Shown here: positions 48,149 through 62,793 of the stretch, piece after piece
How positions within the stretch are numbered: position 1 is the stretch's first letter
How the letters are laid out: the number at the start of each line of letters is the position of its first letter
From: Sisyra terminalis
Lineage: Eukaryota; Arthropoda; Insecta; Neuroptera; Sisyridae
Assembly: GCA_958496175.1 (NCBI GenBank)
Contig: OY292276.1
Span: 62,633,080-62,697,079 of the forward strand
Length of the DNA: 64,000 bases
Reading direction: 5' to 3'
The notes under the pieces: model-generated
Database searches by the model: none
What the model saw: only the letters and a program-made list of their open reading frames with translations
What the model was told of the DNA's origin: nothing
Translations under genes and position numbers: made by a program

Positions 48149-48946
48149 CTAGATATAGTGACGTGGGATTAGGAATGTCCGAATACTCAATAATTCCTCC
48201 ATTCTACGTTAGCAAATAGAGTGTCAGGGGACAATTATGGATATAATTGTGATTGGTAACAACAAATTATTTTGACATTAAAGATAAACTTTATGGCAAC
48301 GAAACATATTTGAAGAAAACTTAAGCCATTAACAAAGAAATTCAAAGATAGATTGATTTTTTGACACACAGAAATTTTTCAAAGTAGTCTTGAGAAGATC
48401 TTCAAAAGGCAAAATGCTGTGCTAACTAACTGCTGCAATAAATTAATTTCGTTTCCTGATTCTTATACTCAAGGTTTATAAATTATTGCACTGGTTGCCC
48501 CATTAGGCAAAAAAATGACGTCTTACGAAAAATTTTGAAGTTTGAATCAGTCTAAAGATATATACGAATTTTTTTTTTTTTTTACGGAATCTCTCCAATT
48601 TGGATATTATAACAGTAATAATTTCCTTCCGTATGTTATTAGTGATAAGTCCACAAATACACGGAGGCATGATGGAAAGTCTAAGCTTTGAACTTGTGCG
48701 TCTGCAATTGCATATCTCTTCTTATTTAGAAAGAAAAACGGACACTCCTTTTCTGAAATTTTAAAAAACTATTGATTGAATGATAAAAGTAATAAAACTC
48801 TAACGGATTACCATTCACCAAATATATTTGTTACAAAGCGAATTTAATTTAGGTAACAACTGCTTTTCTCTGCATCCATTTTGAGACTCAAAATCTGTAA
48901 AAATAAAATCATATTATTATTTGAATTTGAGTACAATTATTTCACT

Positions 48947-50509
48947 CAAGAAGACTGTTTTAATGTTATTGTAAAATTATTGTAGGAGACATGTAAACTT
49001 TTAAAATGGTAGGTAAAAAGTAAAGCTCTACCTACTTGTTGTATTTTGATTATAAAACTATTACATGAATATTCCACAATCACCACACTGCATTCATTCC
49101 AGATTTGGTTGTTTTCAGGTAAACTCCAAGTCCTATTGACCCCCGAAATTGTGGGTTTGGAGGAGAATAATGCTGCGAATCCCATGGACAATTACACCAC
49201 ATAATAGGATTTCTGTATCCGAAAGTCATTCCTGGATTCGTTCAAAAAGCGTGGATTCATTAAAGCCATTTTTTGTGGATGTACACCAAAACTTAACTTT
49301 TATATGTAAAGAGGGTCTCTCTTTCACTTCCATCTAAAATAAAAGTTTTTAATTTAATCTGGGTATTAGGTACCTTGATACTTTGATCCAAAGATTTACA
49401 TACTTACCACAAAAGTTTATTGTCTTTATTTAACTCTCATTTAACTTTTACGCAATTGTCTACAAAGAATTTGAAGTTGAGTAAAACTTGAAGTAATTTC
49501 ACAAAATCTTCGTAAATTTTATTACATCTTATTGTCGGACTATTAATTTCATCTTATGACTCCAAAAAAAAGGCGAAGACTGCAACGTGCAAAAGTAAGA
49601 GCCGAAGAGGAACTCGAATTGGGGAAAAACTTGGGATTATTGTTCTCTATCCTCACACATATCACATCTCATTTCCGCATTATTACTTTCAACCCATGTG
49701 TTCGATTAGTACTTGAGGATAGTAGTTTGTAGAAGCCAGAACCAAGTAGAGCTTCGTTGGTACTAATTCTTGTCAAATCTTCATCATCTGATCCGTGCAG
49801 TAATATGGACCTGGTAACTGAACAAAGAGTCAATATTCCTGATTCAAGTATGGTACTACCTAGGTACTACCAAATGGTTCCAACAAATCCCGAGGGAATT
49901 AATTGAAATAACTTTTCAAATGACGTCAAACATAAGGGGCAATACTTAATAAACCCTGAGATAGATTGCCAATAGAACACAAGACATTGTTAGAATACCT
50001 AATAATATATATTAAGTTCCTAATAACTATACAACATGCAAAAGCAACAAGTAGCATTTGTTTGTATTCCATTGATTCCTATTTTGGAAAATTTAAATAT
50101 CAATTTCGGAAATATATAATAATGCAAGCGATTAAATAAGACAATTAACATAATTTTAGGGCAACAATTAAGAGAAAATTACTTTGTTCTTGTGCATGAA
50201 AAACTAACCTCATTGTAGGTACTGTGCAATTTTTATCTTTCGACAATTTGAAAAATTTACTTACAGTTTTCCATTTCCATATTCCAATCGATGCACCAAA
50301 TAATAGTTTTGCTATAAATTGAGAAATTTAATTAATAATGCACAAATTTCCGCTACTTTATCGCTGATTTCATTGCAACTTGGTCGATCAAAACAACAGG
50401 TGGTCGGCAGTTGTTGTATGTGTATGTATACACATAAAAGGAGAATAATAATAATAAAGTAAGTAGAAAAGATCGATGAAATGCAAGTTAAAGAGAGAAG
50501 TGAATAGTA
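48947..50509 (-). pseudogene. module A, copy 4
   Basis: FW exon 48947-49333, A8 tract near 49564, SDDEDL frame 49669-49866 and microexon 50265-50311. Here the microexon ends AAAACT before GTAAGTAAA, the module C state, while copies 1-3 have AAAAAT. Confidence 0.38.
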
Positions 50510-53376
50510 TCACGTAAACTAACATTTCCAACATTTTCCACCCGTCCCCATATTCCTTTCGACTCCTTAATACTTCGAAAGGTAAAAATAACGCTTTGCA
50601 TTTTCCCTGTTTTTAGTTGAACATAATTTATTTTTCACCAATTAATGGCATATCCTAAGTGGGGGGATCGTGGGGATAAATTCAAGGCATTCAAGTTAAC
50701 CAAAAAAATAATGCCAATCAGGCAGTTATTGTACTGTTCAAACGGTTCTAAACGATTCGGAATGTTCAATAAAACATGAACGACCATTGTTGTATTGAAC
50801 TGCCCCCTAGCGAAATAATATGACAATACCTTTGAATTTTAAAATATGAAATTTTTGAACCCAAAACTTGGACCATAAAAATGTAACGCCTTTAATATTG
50901 GAATGACATTGAATTACAGCAATAAAGAAATTTAAAATTAAATAAGGGCAAGAGAGTTTATGGAGAGTGTAGGTAGCTCAGAATTCTCACAGAACACCCT
51001 AAACATATCTAAAACAAATATTATTTTTCTATCCAATTTTCCTTTTTTCCCCATCAAAGTCTGACACAATAATGAAAATTGCAAACCACAACATTATAGG
51101 TCCATAAGAAGCTAAAATGAAAAAGCTTTTTCTTTAATAAATCCAAGTTAAAATAAAAAGCGTTGAATATGGCAAAGGGTGTGGGAATTGTCATTTGATT
51201 GTTTGCAAATGAAAAAGGCGAAACTAGAAAAATAAATAAAACCGGCTCTAGAATTTAATCGTGAAAATCATAAGGAAAAAAATTGGAATATTTAATTCAT
51301 ATTCTAGCGATTTTCCTTTGACAAGTAATGTGACAGCGGTGAAAAAATTTTCATATTGCAAACCTTTTCTTTGGGCACATTCAACATAACCTTTTGTCTA
51401 ACTTTTTAGATGAAAGAAAAACTGGTCAATAAAATAATGATTTCCCAACTGTAGGCATTCTGAAATGACAATTTTTAGTTCGTTATAAATAAAAATTTAC
51501 TTGAAAACCCAATGGAACCAAGAATTTCTTTCAGTGTTCAAATAGTTCAAACGAAAATGTATGGCAATTATTGTATGAAACTGGCCTCTGGTTAATGAAC
51601 TTTACAATATTTTTGAATTTGAAAATATGAAATTTTTGAACGCTTTGAAACCACGGAATATGTTAAAACTATAAAAATTAAATCCTATTATATTGGGACC
51701 ATTTGAACTCTTAAATAGCGATCTACATATAATAACTAATATCAATAATTTACTGATTATTTGGTTTCAATGTAAACCAGAAAAATCGACATTGTAATTG
51801 AATTGGATTAAATCTAATGTGAACAATCCATTAGCAACCAGTAGGTACTGACCTCATATTCCTAACGATAATTTATTTAAAAAAAAAAGCAATAAGAAAG
51901 TTTCTTTAATTCAATTCGGTTAGTGCAATACTTTAGTTATTCAGCGTTAAGAATTTAAAAAGCTTCCAACAAATAGTTTTACATTAAATAAAAATTATTT
52001 AAAATAATAATTAAGAGAACATTTTTCACCGAATTCAATTAAGAAGAGCCAATGTAATCTCACCTTCATTTAAAAACTACTTGTCGTAGGTACTATCTTC
52101 TATCAATCCATACAACTTATTTTGAAAATAATTACGAGAGAGTACTTATTTGAGCCTTTAATTAAAATCCCAAACAAATTCCTAATCAAGAATCAGTTGA
52201 ATTAGCCGATGCAATTGCTTTAATAACTAAGGAAATTTAATTGATTTTTCCTTTTTCAAGTTGAATTTTAATTCTATTGAATTATGTATATAGTGCAGAA
52301 GTTAACAATATCGTTTGCAGTGTAAATCTAGGAAATGTTTATGAGATATTTTTTAAAGGCTTAATAAAATCTTAAAAATGTTTTGATACTTGATAATAAA
52401 TTTAAATAAACCATTGTGACGTTATCCTGAATATTAAAATGAATTCTTTTAAGAAAAAGATGCAATGATGTTGCCTTAATAGTTTGATGAATACTTAAAT
52501 TTCTATCAGTGGCTTAAATATTAAAGTATTTTTAGATATTTATCTATATGCAGCAAGTGCACAGAATGTAGTATAACATAAACAATTTGTTAAATTTGTG
52601 TGCTTATGAAAATTAAATATTTTAGCAATTAAAAAAAATGATGTCTACAATAATTTTCTTTGTTACTTATGAAATTTACAAAATCAATTTTAAAATCAAC
52701 TATACCTACAAACTTTTCACACTTCATCACAATAACGACACAATAGTTTAATTATAAATCAAGTGACGGGTACAATTAATTTGTACAAACCAGTAGAAGA
52801 AATTTAAATTTCTGCCGTTGAAATCGTCGTCGATCGGCGCCACTCCAAGCCCTATATAAATGGGGAGAAAATATACATCTTTTATTTTACATTTACACTT
52901 AGTGTAGCATATATCTATGGATATTATATCAATATTTATGCATCAATATCATTCTTCTATTATTAGCTGCGCTTGCAATATATATATATGGGAATAGTTG
53001 ATCTTCATAATCTCGATGACAATTGATTTGTTTTCGTTGAATAAATTAAAATCATCTAAAAAAAAAAAAAAAAACTTAAATTAATTTCACCACTTACTTA
53101 ACAAATATTAATTAATCCTATTTGAAGTAATGTATGATATTGTTATGCTAAATCACCTAAACGATGATAACACAGTAGGTGGTCTTACAACTGTTGTAAA
53201 TCCAATTGGAATGAATTTACAACGATACACCACGAGAGGTATACGGGGTGATTACGTATGAGTATTTAAAGATAAATATTCCGAATACAAAATGAATATT
53301 GTCTAGGTAAGCTATACTTATGCAATCGTTGATATTAACCAGAACCAATATAACATAGTGAATAATATCAACTTAC

Positions 53377-53832
53377 TTGAATTATAAATGATTATCTAAT
53401 CTCTGGATGCATTTCTCCTGCACAGCGTCATAGAAAGATTTTTACAATCCAAAGGTACGTTTTCCAACTGATTTCTCATAAACGCGCCATAAGTACCTAC
53501 TTTGTGGATGTACGCCAAAATGTTTCTTTTATATTATAGATGAACTTTTTTTTCTTGTTCAACCTAAAAAAATAGTTTTAAATTTCCATTCTATTACATA
53601 GTATCATGTACCAGAAAACTTATTACCTCAAAAGCCTTTTGTCGTCAACTCTCTGCTTACTTTAAGCGTAATTATGGTTGTCTACGAGAAACTTAAATTG
53701 GAGAAAAACTTGAGTGATAGTTTTGCACATCCACATCCACATTATTACTTTCATTCCATGGGGGGAGCAAGATAGTAAAGTTGGGAACAGAAGCGTACGA
53801 AAAAAAGGAACAAATGGGAAGAGTGAAGACAT
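53377..53832 (-). pseudogene. module B, copy 4
   Basis: FW exon 53377-53563 and MSSLFPF frame 53662-53832, as in copy 1. Confidence 0.35.
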
Positions 53833-54284
53833 CTTGAGATGTAAACTTCTGTTAATTCTTCTTCGCCATAATGAGTTCAGTTATCTGTATATTATTCTAA
53901 TCCCCGTAGATGAACGAATAGTAAATTAACACTCTGACTTCCAATAAGCCTTAGGAGTCGACGTAGGTACTTCCAAATATCTCTAAGAAATTATAAGAAA
54001 TGACAATTTTTAATTTTACCGAAATTTATTAAAACTTATCGTTTACCTGTTTATACAATATTAACAATGCTGCTTTACATTGACCAAAAACGTAGCAAGA
54101 AAAAATCCACGGGAAATTAAAAAATATGCAAACATATTAAACTGGGTACCTAGTTCCTATAAAGTCAGAGCATTGTCAGATATTGTGAGTTGAAACTTAT
54201 TTACATTTATTATCATACCTATTAGTTTATGTCATTGCCATCAAGTTCATCATTAATTTGAGAACACTGAAACTGCGTACTTAC

Positions 54285-55834
54285 ACCAAACTGTCTAAGA
54301 AGTTGGCTTTTTCTTTTCGGATACCACCAGGTTGATTTCCCCCTCTCTTTGCATTTATTCTCCGTATTACTCCGTACGTTTTAATTAGCTTCACAAAATA
54401 ATCAAATAGTTGGTAAGACGTTTTCTAAATGACTCCACAAATCTGCACAGAAAAAGTACTTAATTTAGAATTATTATTAAATTTTGTTATAAAATATTAA
54501 TCGAAGATCCCAATGACATATTTTACGGTTCAACGATAACTGCTTCCTTCAATTCCTAGATACATTGAATCTGCACAGAAAAAAGAATCATTAATTTATA
54601 TATTTAAAACTTAAACTAAATTTTCTAAAGCTAAGCTTATAAAACTAATGATCTATCTACGTATATATATATATATATATATAAGTTATTAACGAAAAAG
54701 ATCTCACATAATATAATATAAACCCCAAATATAAAAATAATTTCATGTAGGTATTAGTATAAAATAATTTCAAGATAGAGAATACGTTTTTAGAGTACTA
54801 GATAAGAGAAATAGGCTTTTAAGGGTAGGTAGGGCAGAGGTTTTGAATCTATAAAGTGAACATTTCGTGTTCGTATTATCGTTTTATAAATTTAATGATT
54901 GCAAAGGACTGAACGACGTGGGTCGCAGTTTTGAATCGACTATTTATCAATTGTAAGTTCAGCTATTGCACAAATGCATATATCTAAGCCAATATATAAT
55001 ATTAAATTTAGTATAATGTTACAAGTTGTTAATGTTATAAAACAACTTATAAAAATTGAAACCCAAACAAGAGGTATTAAATGTTTCTATCTAAATAATA
55101 CCTAAGCCTAGTTTCAATTGATTTAAAGTAGTATTAGTTTCCCGTGAAATATTGGGGTCAAAAGAATAATAGAGATAAAGTATAACTAAGCTATAGATAG
55201 GATTTGATAACGATGACTGGTATTAGGTAATAATAAGAAGCTTGATGGCTTGAATGGCTGAAGAAGAAGGAATTTCAATAGTTTCGTCATGTCTTGAATT
55301 GCTCATCTAATCAATTCTTCCGACTGCAATCATTCCAAGAGAATATCTGCAAAGAAAATAAAATTTAATTAAAGCAAAAAAATAAGGTTTTTAAATTCTT
55401 CATTTCTTGAGGGCCAACGTGCTAACACATCTCTTTGAATTCTTTCACATTGACAATCCATCGAATCTGCACAGACAAAACAACATTTAATCTCTTCAAA
55501 TCAGTTGAATATAAAAACTTAAAATTAATAAAAAACTACGTAAAGACAATAACAATAAAGCTAAGATAATATTATAACTGAACTATTTTGGATAGGTAGG
55601 CGGCGCTAAGCTAACAATATAAGAATTCCCATTGTTCTATTATTTTTTTTTAAAACATTCAAGGGGGAGAGGGTGGTTGTTTTGAATTAATTTTCATAAC
55701 TTGGCGATTGGTATAGAGGTCGGCTCCATTATCAATTGTTCCGCAAAAATCTGTAACAGAAAAAAATAATCAAAAACTAAAGACAATTTGGTTTCGTTTC
55801 TTCATTTCTTCAGATTTTCCCGTGACCATTGCAT
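54285..55834 (-). other. CTGTGCAG acceptor cluster, copy 4
   Basis: Same six acceptor-like sites. It has the expanded (TA)n near 54663 and lacks the GGTA insertion, as in copy 1. Confidence 0.33.
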
Positions 55835-57672
55835 CTGCACAGAAAAAAAAAACACAATTAAAAAATGGAATTTGAATTTTTAAAATAAAATCAAAATATA
55901 AAAATAAACATTCAGAAATAAAACATTTGATAAAAATACATATATCCAATAGAAATACAAGTAAATCTAAGAATTGTTTCCCCAAAAAAATAATACAATA
56001 AAAATTGAAATAACTAGAAGAGAACATAAGATTGGTCTCATGTCACAGGTAGGTGTTTCAATCGAATAAAAAAAATATGATAACGTATTGATATCTCTGA
56101 TATAGGCTGTCAGGGTAAGGGATGTTAGATATTATTTAGACTAAATAGGGTCTTAATTATCTAAATCCACAGCATGGGCTGTAGATTTGATTTAATTTTT
56201 ACAAATTGTATGATTAGTGTATATTTGGTTTCAAATATTCAATCGTTTCACAATTCTACAACGACAAATGTATTTAGAACTTAATAGTGTAGAGTAGCAG
56301 TAATATATAATATAATCCTTCGATGGAATAATAAAGTCAGCAATCAATCGGTAGCATCTTAATGTATTGATAGTAAATTTCACTCCATGGCTCTCAGCGA
56401 TAGTTCAGTTCAAAATTCATGTCAATTGAGGAACTCTTAATTATTTGAGATTGATTCCATTCATCATTATGATCATTAATATTGCTATTTCCAAAGATCT
56501 TATTGATTATTACATATTATGTGTTCCATACATATCCACTCTCCATCCTCATTGAACAGAAATGCACCAAATCTGAAAGAAACTGGTTTTATAATGTTAC
56601 CAAATCGAAATTTAGATTTGAAGGAAATATTGGTATTCCAGAGATATGATTACACAATCATCTTCTTTAAAAGTTTAGTACAAATATCTGAAAATTCCTA
56701 TGAAAGTCGTAACTGTTGAAAAATTGCCAAAATAAACACATCTCTTACTATCATATTTGAATACCCTATTGTTATTCCATGTTAAATTTATTGACTCTAA
56801 AAACTGATTGTTGTAACGTTCCCATTAATTCCAATCTATTGTTGTGTTCTTTAAAACTTGCTAACTGCCCTATACTCTAATACAAAGTAATCAGATAATT
56901 TGAAAACAGGAAAAATAATAGTCCAAATAGAACATGCATATCTAACCTGTGCAATTCGTCAACCCATTTTCTGCTATAATTTGTCGATAAAAGTTGAATA
57001 TAACAATGTCCAGTATTCCACAAATACACAAACTATATTTAAACATAATAGTTGGTAATTTTTATAATAAAAAACTTACTATGTACCACTAAAATAAATA
57101 CATGAAGTTACTTAAGTAAAAACGAGTCAAAATCACCAATATGTCTGCTGTTGAAAACAATTCTTTTTTTGTTTTCAAACAACAATTGTTACATATATGA
57201 TTTAATTATTTTTTTCAAATACGAATTAACAAAAAACTTGGCGAAAATCAAATGTTCAATTAATAAAATGAATTTTAAAACACAATTTTTCTATTTCTAT
57301 AAGAAAAATTTAAAGAAAAACGAGTTTTTCAGTAAAAAAATTGTTTGTTGAAAAAAGTCGGTAATGTAGTTACCAGAATTTCATAAGAAGCTGATTCAAA
57401 TATTCCTATTGTGATATATTCCTATTGACTTGGGTTACATAATTTGATTGAAACTATAACTATTATTAAATCTATATGGATACTGTAAGTTTTATAGTAA
57501 CTGTAAATAAATTTAAAATTAATTTTCCCCTAGCCTATAATAGAACGCGTATGCCTATCGTATAACTTTCACGAAATACTATCGTCTTCCTATATACAAT
57601 ATCCATGATTAATGATGTTTTACTTATGTGAAAAAAACGATAAACTATGGTTGAGTTGAGTTTGAATAATAC

Positions 57673-57787
57673 CTATGCTTTGCAAATGTACTGCTTTAGA
57701 GCAGTTTTTGGTGTCGAATGCATATCTTTCACACCAGTCCAAAAATCTTCAAATGAAATCTCCATTCGCGGAAAGAATCAAGGAACA
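57673..57787 (-). pseudogene. SFEDFW exon candidate, copy 4
   Basis: Same acceptor, frame and TAG as 10460-10574. Confidence 0.3.
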
Positions 57788-58180
57788 CTAAAAGAAAAAA
57801 ATAACATTTGAGATTGATTGCATGAATTCAATCTTATAAGCCTTATGAAGAAACGATCAACTAATAATGTTTATAGATAAAATAATAAAAATATATTATA
57901 ACAAGAAGCTAGAATTTATAGCAGAAAAGAGGACAGTTGAAATTGTAATAAAATATTTAGTCATAAAAATTTTAAATTTTTAATCATATTATGCCGCATT
58001 AATCTTTTTTCCGTCTAGCATATATTAGGTACATTTTACCGAACTGTTCAGATAAATACAGATGAACTAATAATTTTTCACGATTAATTCTTTGTAACAT
58101 AAACTACATACAATAATAAAATTATCCATATCAACCAGTAGGTACCTACTAATGTAAATTAGTAAATAATTTCAACTTAC

Positions 58181-59580
58181 ATACTTGAATATTGTCTCCT
58201 TATTGTTAATGAAATGACTTTCTAAGTACTACTGAATGCACTTTTTCTGATTTTTCCTGTAGATACTACTGCGGTGTTGCATGTAACTGGTTACTTAAAC
58301 GGTGTCCAACGTTATTCTGACATTCATTAGAATTCATTACTTCGGTCTATACCTTCGACCAATAGTTGAGTTCTAATTTTCTGAATCCATGTACCTATCC
58401 TGTATTCCAAGATTCGTTCGAAAAGCGTTTTCACTACAGGCCATTTTTTTGTGGATGTACACCAAAACTTAGCATTTATACGTAAAGAGTTTTTGTCTTT
58501 CATTTCCAACTAACTAAAACAAATATTTTTTTAATATTGTAATCTACTGTTACTATGTTCCAAAGGTTTTCATACTTACTTACCACAAACAAAAGCTGAT
58601 TGCCTTTAGACATCTATCATTTAACTTTGATGCAGTTGCCTCCAGGGGACTTGAAGTGAAGTAAAACTTGAAGTAATCTCACAAAATCTTGGTCAATTTT
58701 TTACATCTTACTGTCGTAGGTAGTAGTAGTATCATTAATTTCATCTTAGGACTCCAAAAAAAAGGCGAGGACAGCAACGTGCAAAAGCAAGAACCGAAGA
58801 AGGTTGGTCGTATGAAAGCTGGTCCAGTTTTAATCGTAACGAATTCGGTTTGTTGTCCAATAGATACAGCAGTTTCTTGATGGCATCGCATGCATGGCCG
58901 TTTCCAAGGAACTCGAATTGGGGAAAAACTTGGGAACATTGTTCACTATCCTCCTGCATTTCCGCATTATTACTTTCGACCCATGTCTTGGATTAGTACT
59001 TGAGGATAGTAGTTTGTAGAACTTCGTTGGTACCAAATCTTCATCATCTGATCCGTGCAGTAATATGAACCTGGTAACTAAACAAAGAGTCAATATTCCT
59101 GATTCCAGTACGGTACCTACCTACTACCAAATGGTTCCATTATTGAAATTATTGGAATTATTTAAAATAACTTTTCAATGTTGACGTCAAACATAAGGGG
59201 CAATATTTCATAAACCCTAAGATTAAGTCAATAAAACATACATTGATATTGTTCGAATATCTAATATATTAAGTGTAATAACTATACCACATGCAAAACC
59301 AATAAGTAGCACTTATTTGTGTTCCATTGTTACCTATTTTGGGAAATTTCAATACCAATTTCGGAAATATAATAATGCAATCGATTAAATCTAATCAAAC
59401 AATGACAATTAACAACAAAATTTTAAGGGAACAATTAAGAGAAAATTACTTTTTACTTATGCATGAAAAACCAACCTCAATACAGTACAGTGCAATTTTT
59501 ATCGATCGACAATTTGAAAAATTTACGTACAGTTTTCCATTTTCATATTCTAATGGATGCACCAAACACTCAACTATCAT
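58181..59580 (-). pseudogene. module C, copy 4
   Basis: FW exon 58181-58509, leucine-rich frame 58741-58959, SDDEDL frame 58830-59093 and LVHPLEY frame 59446-59580. It has the T state near 59337 like copy 1. Confidence 0.38.
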
Positions 59581-60845
59581 TATGCATATTAATTTCTTTA
59601 TAAATTGGGAAATTTAATTAATAATGCACAAAATTCATTGCAACTTGGTCGACCAAAACAACAGGTGATTTATAGTTGTTTATGTTCATTATAAGTACGC
59701 ATGTCAAACTCAAAAGTGTGGTTATTTTCAAATTTTCATTTTTGCTAAAGGAAGTGATTTGAGTTTAATAATTAAAGAATAACGTTATTTTATTACAACG
59801 AACGTTGGTTTAATTTAATATTTCTTATTATTTTATGGAACGAATTACACTTAGTAATGTATAGAATAGAGTTACTGGATAGATATAAAGTAATAAAGTC
59901 AACTTTTATTTTCTAACGTGTGTAGATGATATCGTACGTATGTATGCGTATTAATAGTAAAATAAGTAGATGAGATCGATGAGATGCAAGTATGAGAGAG
60001 AAATGAATAGTATCATAAACCTTTCCAACATTTACCTCCCAACATTCCCCTTATTCCCGACGACTCCTTGAATAATTCTAACGGTAAAAATAAAAGATTA
60101 TCATTGCACAACGAATTGTCAGTTTTCTCTTACAAAAATAATATTATTTACAATCCCATGTAAGTATTAGTTTATTTTACAATTATTGCAATTTTCAAAA
60201 TAGTTATTGATCGTAGAAATAGTTGCAATTGCTGCATTCATTTGGTGAATCGTATTTGAACATTGGAGATTCCTTCCCATGTGTTGTTTCTAAGCCAAAA
60301 AGTTTTTAGGTTCAATTAAAGGCGATTTCCGATCTATTAGGTTGATTTAGAAGAAATGAGAAGTAAGTTTTGTAGGTATGTAGTTGGTTTACTAGCTTAT
60401 AAGTTTTTTTTAATGAACCACTACTAATTAATCATAGGAATGTAGGTATATTTAGTTGTTGTTGTTGTTGTTTTAAGATTCACTTGAAACATGGACATGA
60501 AAAAGAGTAAATGAATTGGAAGATTGGAAATATATGGTACCTATCCACCTAGATACCAGCTCATGGACTGCGTAAAGTTGAGGGAATATATGAATTTTAG
60601 ATAATATTCGATGCATTAAAACCAAATATGTAATTAGAATTTTGATTAAACATCAACTTGTCGAGTAATTAGCGTTTTTAGGCCACTTTCATAAGCCTAC
60701 ATACGGCTTTCATTGTTTGAATTTTGAGAACTTTTGCGAACCGATATTACCGCTGCCTGACAACAAAACGCTGAACTATTTTGGAAGCCACGCCCACTTG
60801 TATGTAGAACTGGTTTGTGTCTTGGATAAGTGCTAGATACAAACC

Positions 60846-62793
60846 AAAGTGGGCGTGGCTTTCAAAATAGTTCAGCGTTTTGTCGTCAGGTTTGAAGAAG
60901 GGGGTCTGTCATTATCGTCATTTAAGGTCAAACATTTCAGACATTTAAGGATGATTTTCTTTATGCCATGTAATGATTGGGATATCAAATGAAAGCTAAT
61001 TAATTACTCTATTGATTTATATAAAAAAACAGCCAATATGTCTAAACGATGACATTGAAATTTGATTTTCCGTCAGCGACTACTTCCCTTTCTGACATTT
61101 AAGGGTGGTTTGCCCCCCTTAATATATTGAACCCGATTATGATTGGGATATCTATTGAAAGATAATGAATTACTCTATCGATTGACATCAAAAAAATTAC
61201 CAATATCTCCAAGCAATTACTTAGAAAACTGATTTTCCTAAATCGACTTTCAACCTTTATAAAATGTTACTTAAATCATGTGATTTCGCGTAAAAAGTAA
61301 TTAAAAACATTATTCTTATATAAAATTGATGGTTTACAGCTAAATTTGACACTTAAATGTTGATTAAAGGTCTACTTTTTGAGAAATAAGCGTCTAAAGG
61401 GGGTCTGTCATTATCTTCATTTAGGGCCAAAAATATCTTTATTTCTTCTCTCCTATCGCTATCAATCGATCGATTATTAGTAAATGATACAAAATATAAC
61501 ATTTCTTCCACTCGAACATCATTTAAAATTGTATTTTCAACCAATTTGATTTGCATGTTTAGCGGATGTCAAAGTTGTTTATGTTTCGCTCTATAGGCAA
61601 CCCGGTGAGCATCAAAAAAACAAAATTCGACGATTTGCCCTTTTTGAACATGCCAATATTCAGTACTCTAACTCAAATTTCGGACATTTCAGGATGATTT
61701 TCTGTATGCCATGTAATGATTGGGATATCAAATGAAAGCTAATTGATTACTCTATTGATTTATCAAAAAAAACAACCAATATATCCATACAATTACTTTA
61801 AAAATTGATTTTCCCTAGGCGACTACTACCCTTTCAGACATTAAAAGGTGCTTTGCCTCTCTTTTTTCATTGAATTCGATTATGACTGGCATATCAATGG
61901 AAAGCTAATGAGTTACTCTATCGAATAATATCAAAAAATTACCAATATCTCCAAACAATTACTTTGAAAATGGATTTTTCCTTATCGACTCTTTAGGCCC
62001 ATTTAAATGCTAATTTCTCGAAAAGTAGACCTTTAATCAACATTTAAGTGTCAAATTTAGCTGTAAACCATCGATTTTATATAAGTGTAATGTTTTTAAT
62101 TACTTTTTACGCGAAATCACATGATTTAAGTAACATTTTATAAAGGTTGAAAGTCGATTTAGGAAAATCAGTTTTCTAAGTAATTGCTTGGAGATATTGG
62201 TAATTTTTTGATGTCAATCGATAGAGTAATTCATTATCTTTCAATAGATATCCCAATCATAATCGAATTCAATATATTAAGGGGGGCAAACCACCCTTAA
62301 ATGTTAGAAAGGGATGTAGTTGCTGACGGAAAAGCAAATTTCAATGTCATCGTTTAGACATATTGGTTGTTTTTTTTGATAAATCAATAGAGTAATCAAT
62401 TAGCTTTCATTTGGTATCCCAATCATTACATGACATAAAGAAAATCATCCTTAAATGTCTGAAATTTGAGTTAGAGTACTGAATATTGGCATGTTCAAAA
62501 AGGGCAAATCGTCGAATTTTGTTTTTTTGATGCTCACCGGGTTGCCTATAGAGCGAAACATAAACAACTTTGACATCCGCTAAACATGCAAATCAAATTG
62601 GTTGAAAATACAATTTTAAATGATGTTCGAGTGGAAAAAATGTTATATTTTGTATCATTTACTAATAATCGATCAGTTTATAACGATAGAAGGGAAGAAA
62701 TAAAGATATTTTTGATCCTAAATGAAGATAATGACATACCCCTTCAAACCTGACAACAAAACGCTGAACTATTTTGAAAGCCACGCCCACTTT
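60846..62793. mobile_element. foldback-like element, copy 4
   Basis: Same structure. The right outer flank differs: TATGTAGAACCGGTTTGG runs straight into ATCTTGG, where copies 1-3 have GATAGAAATGG in between. The copy 4 form matches the duplicated flank inside the left hairpin loop (TATGTAGAACTGGTTTG) and is probably ancestral. Confidence 0.7.
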
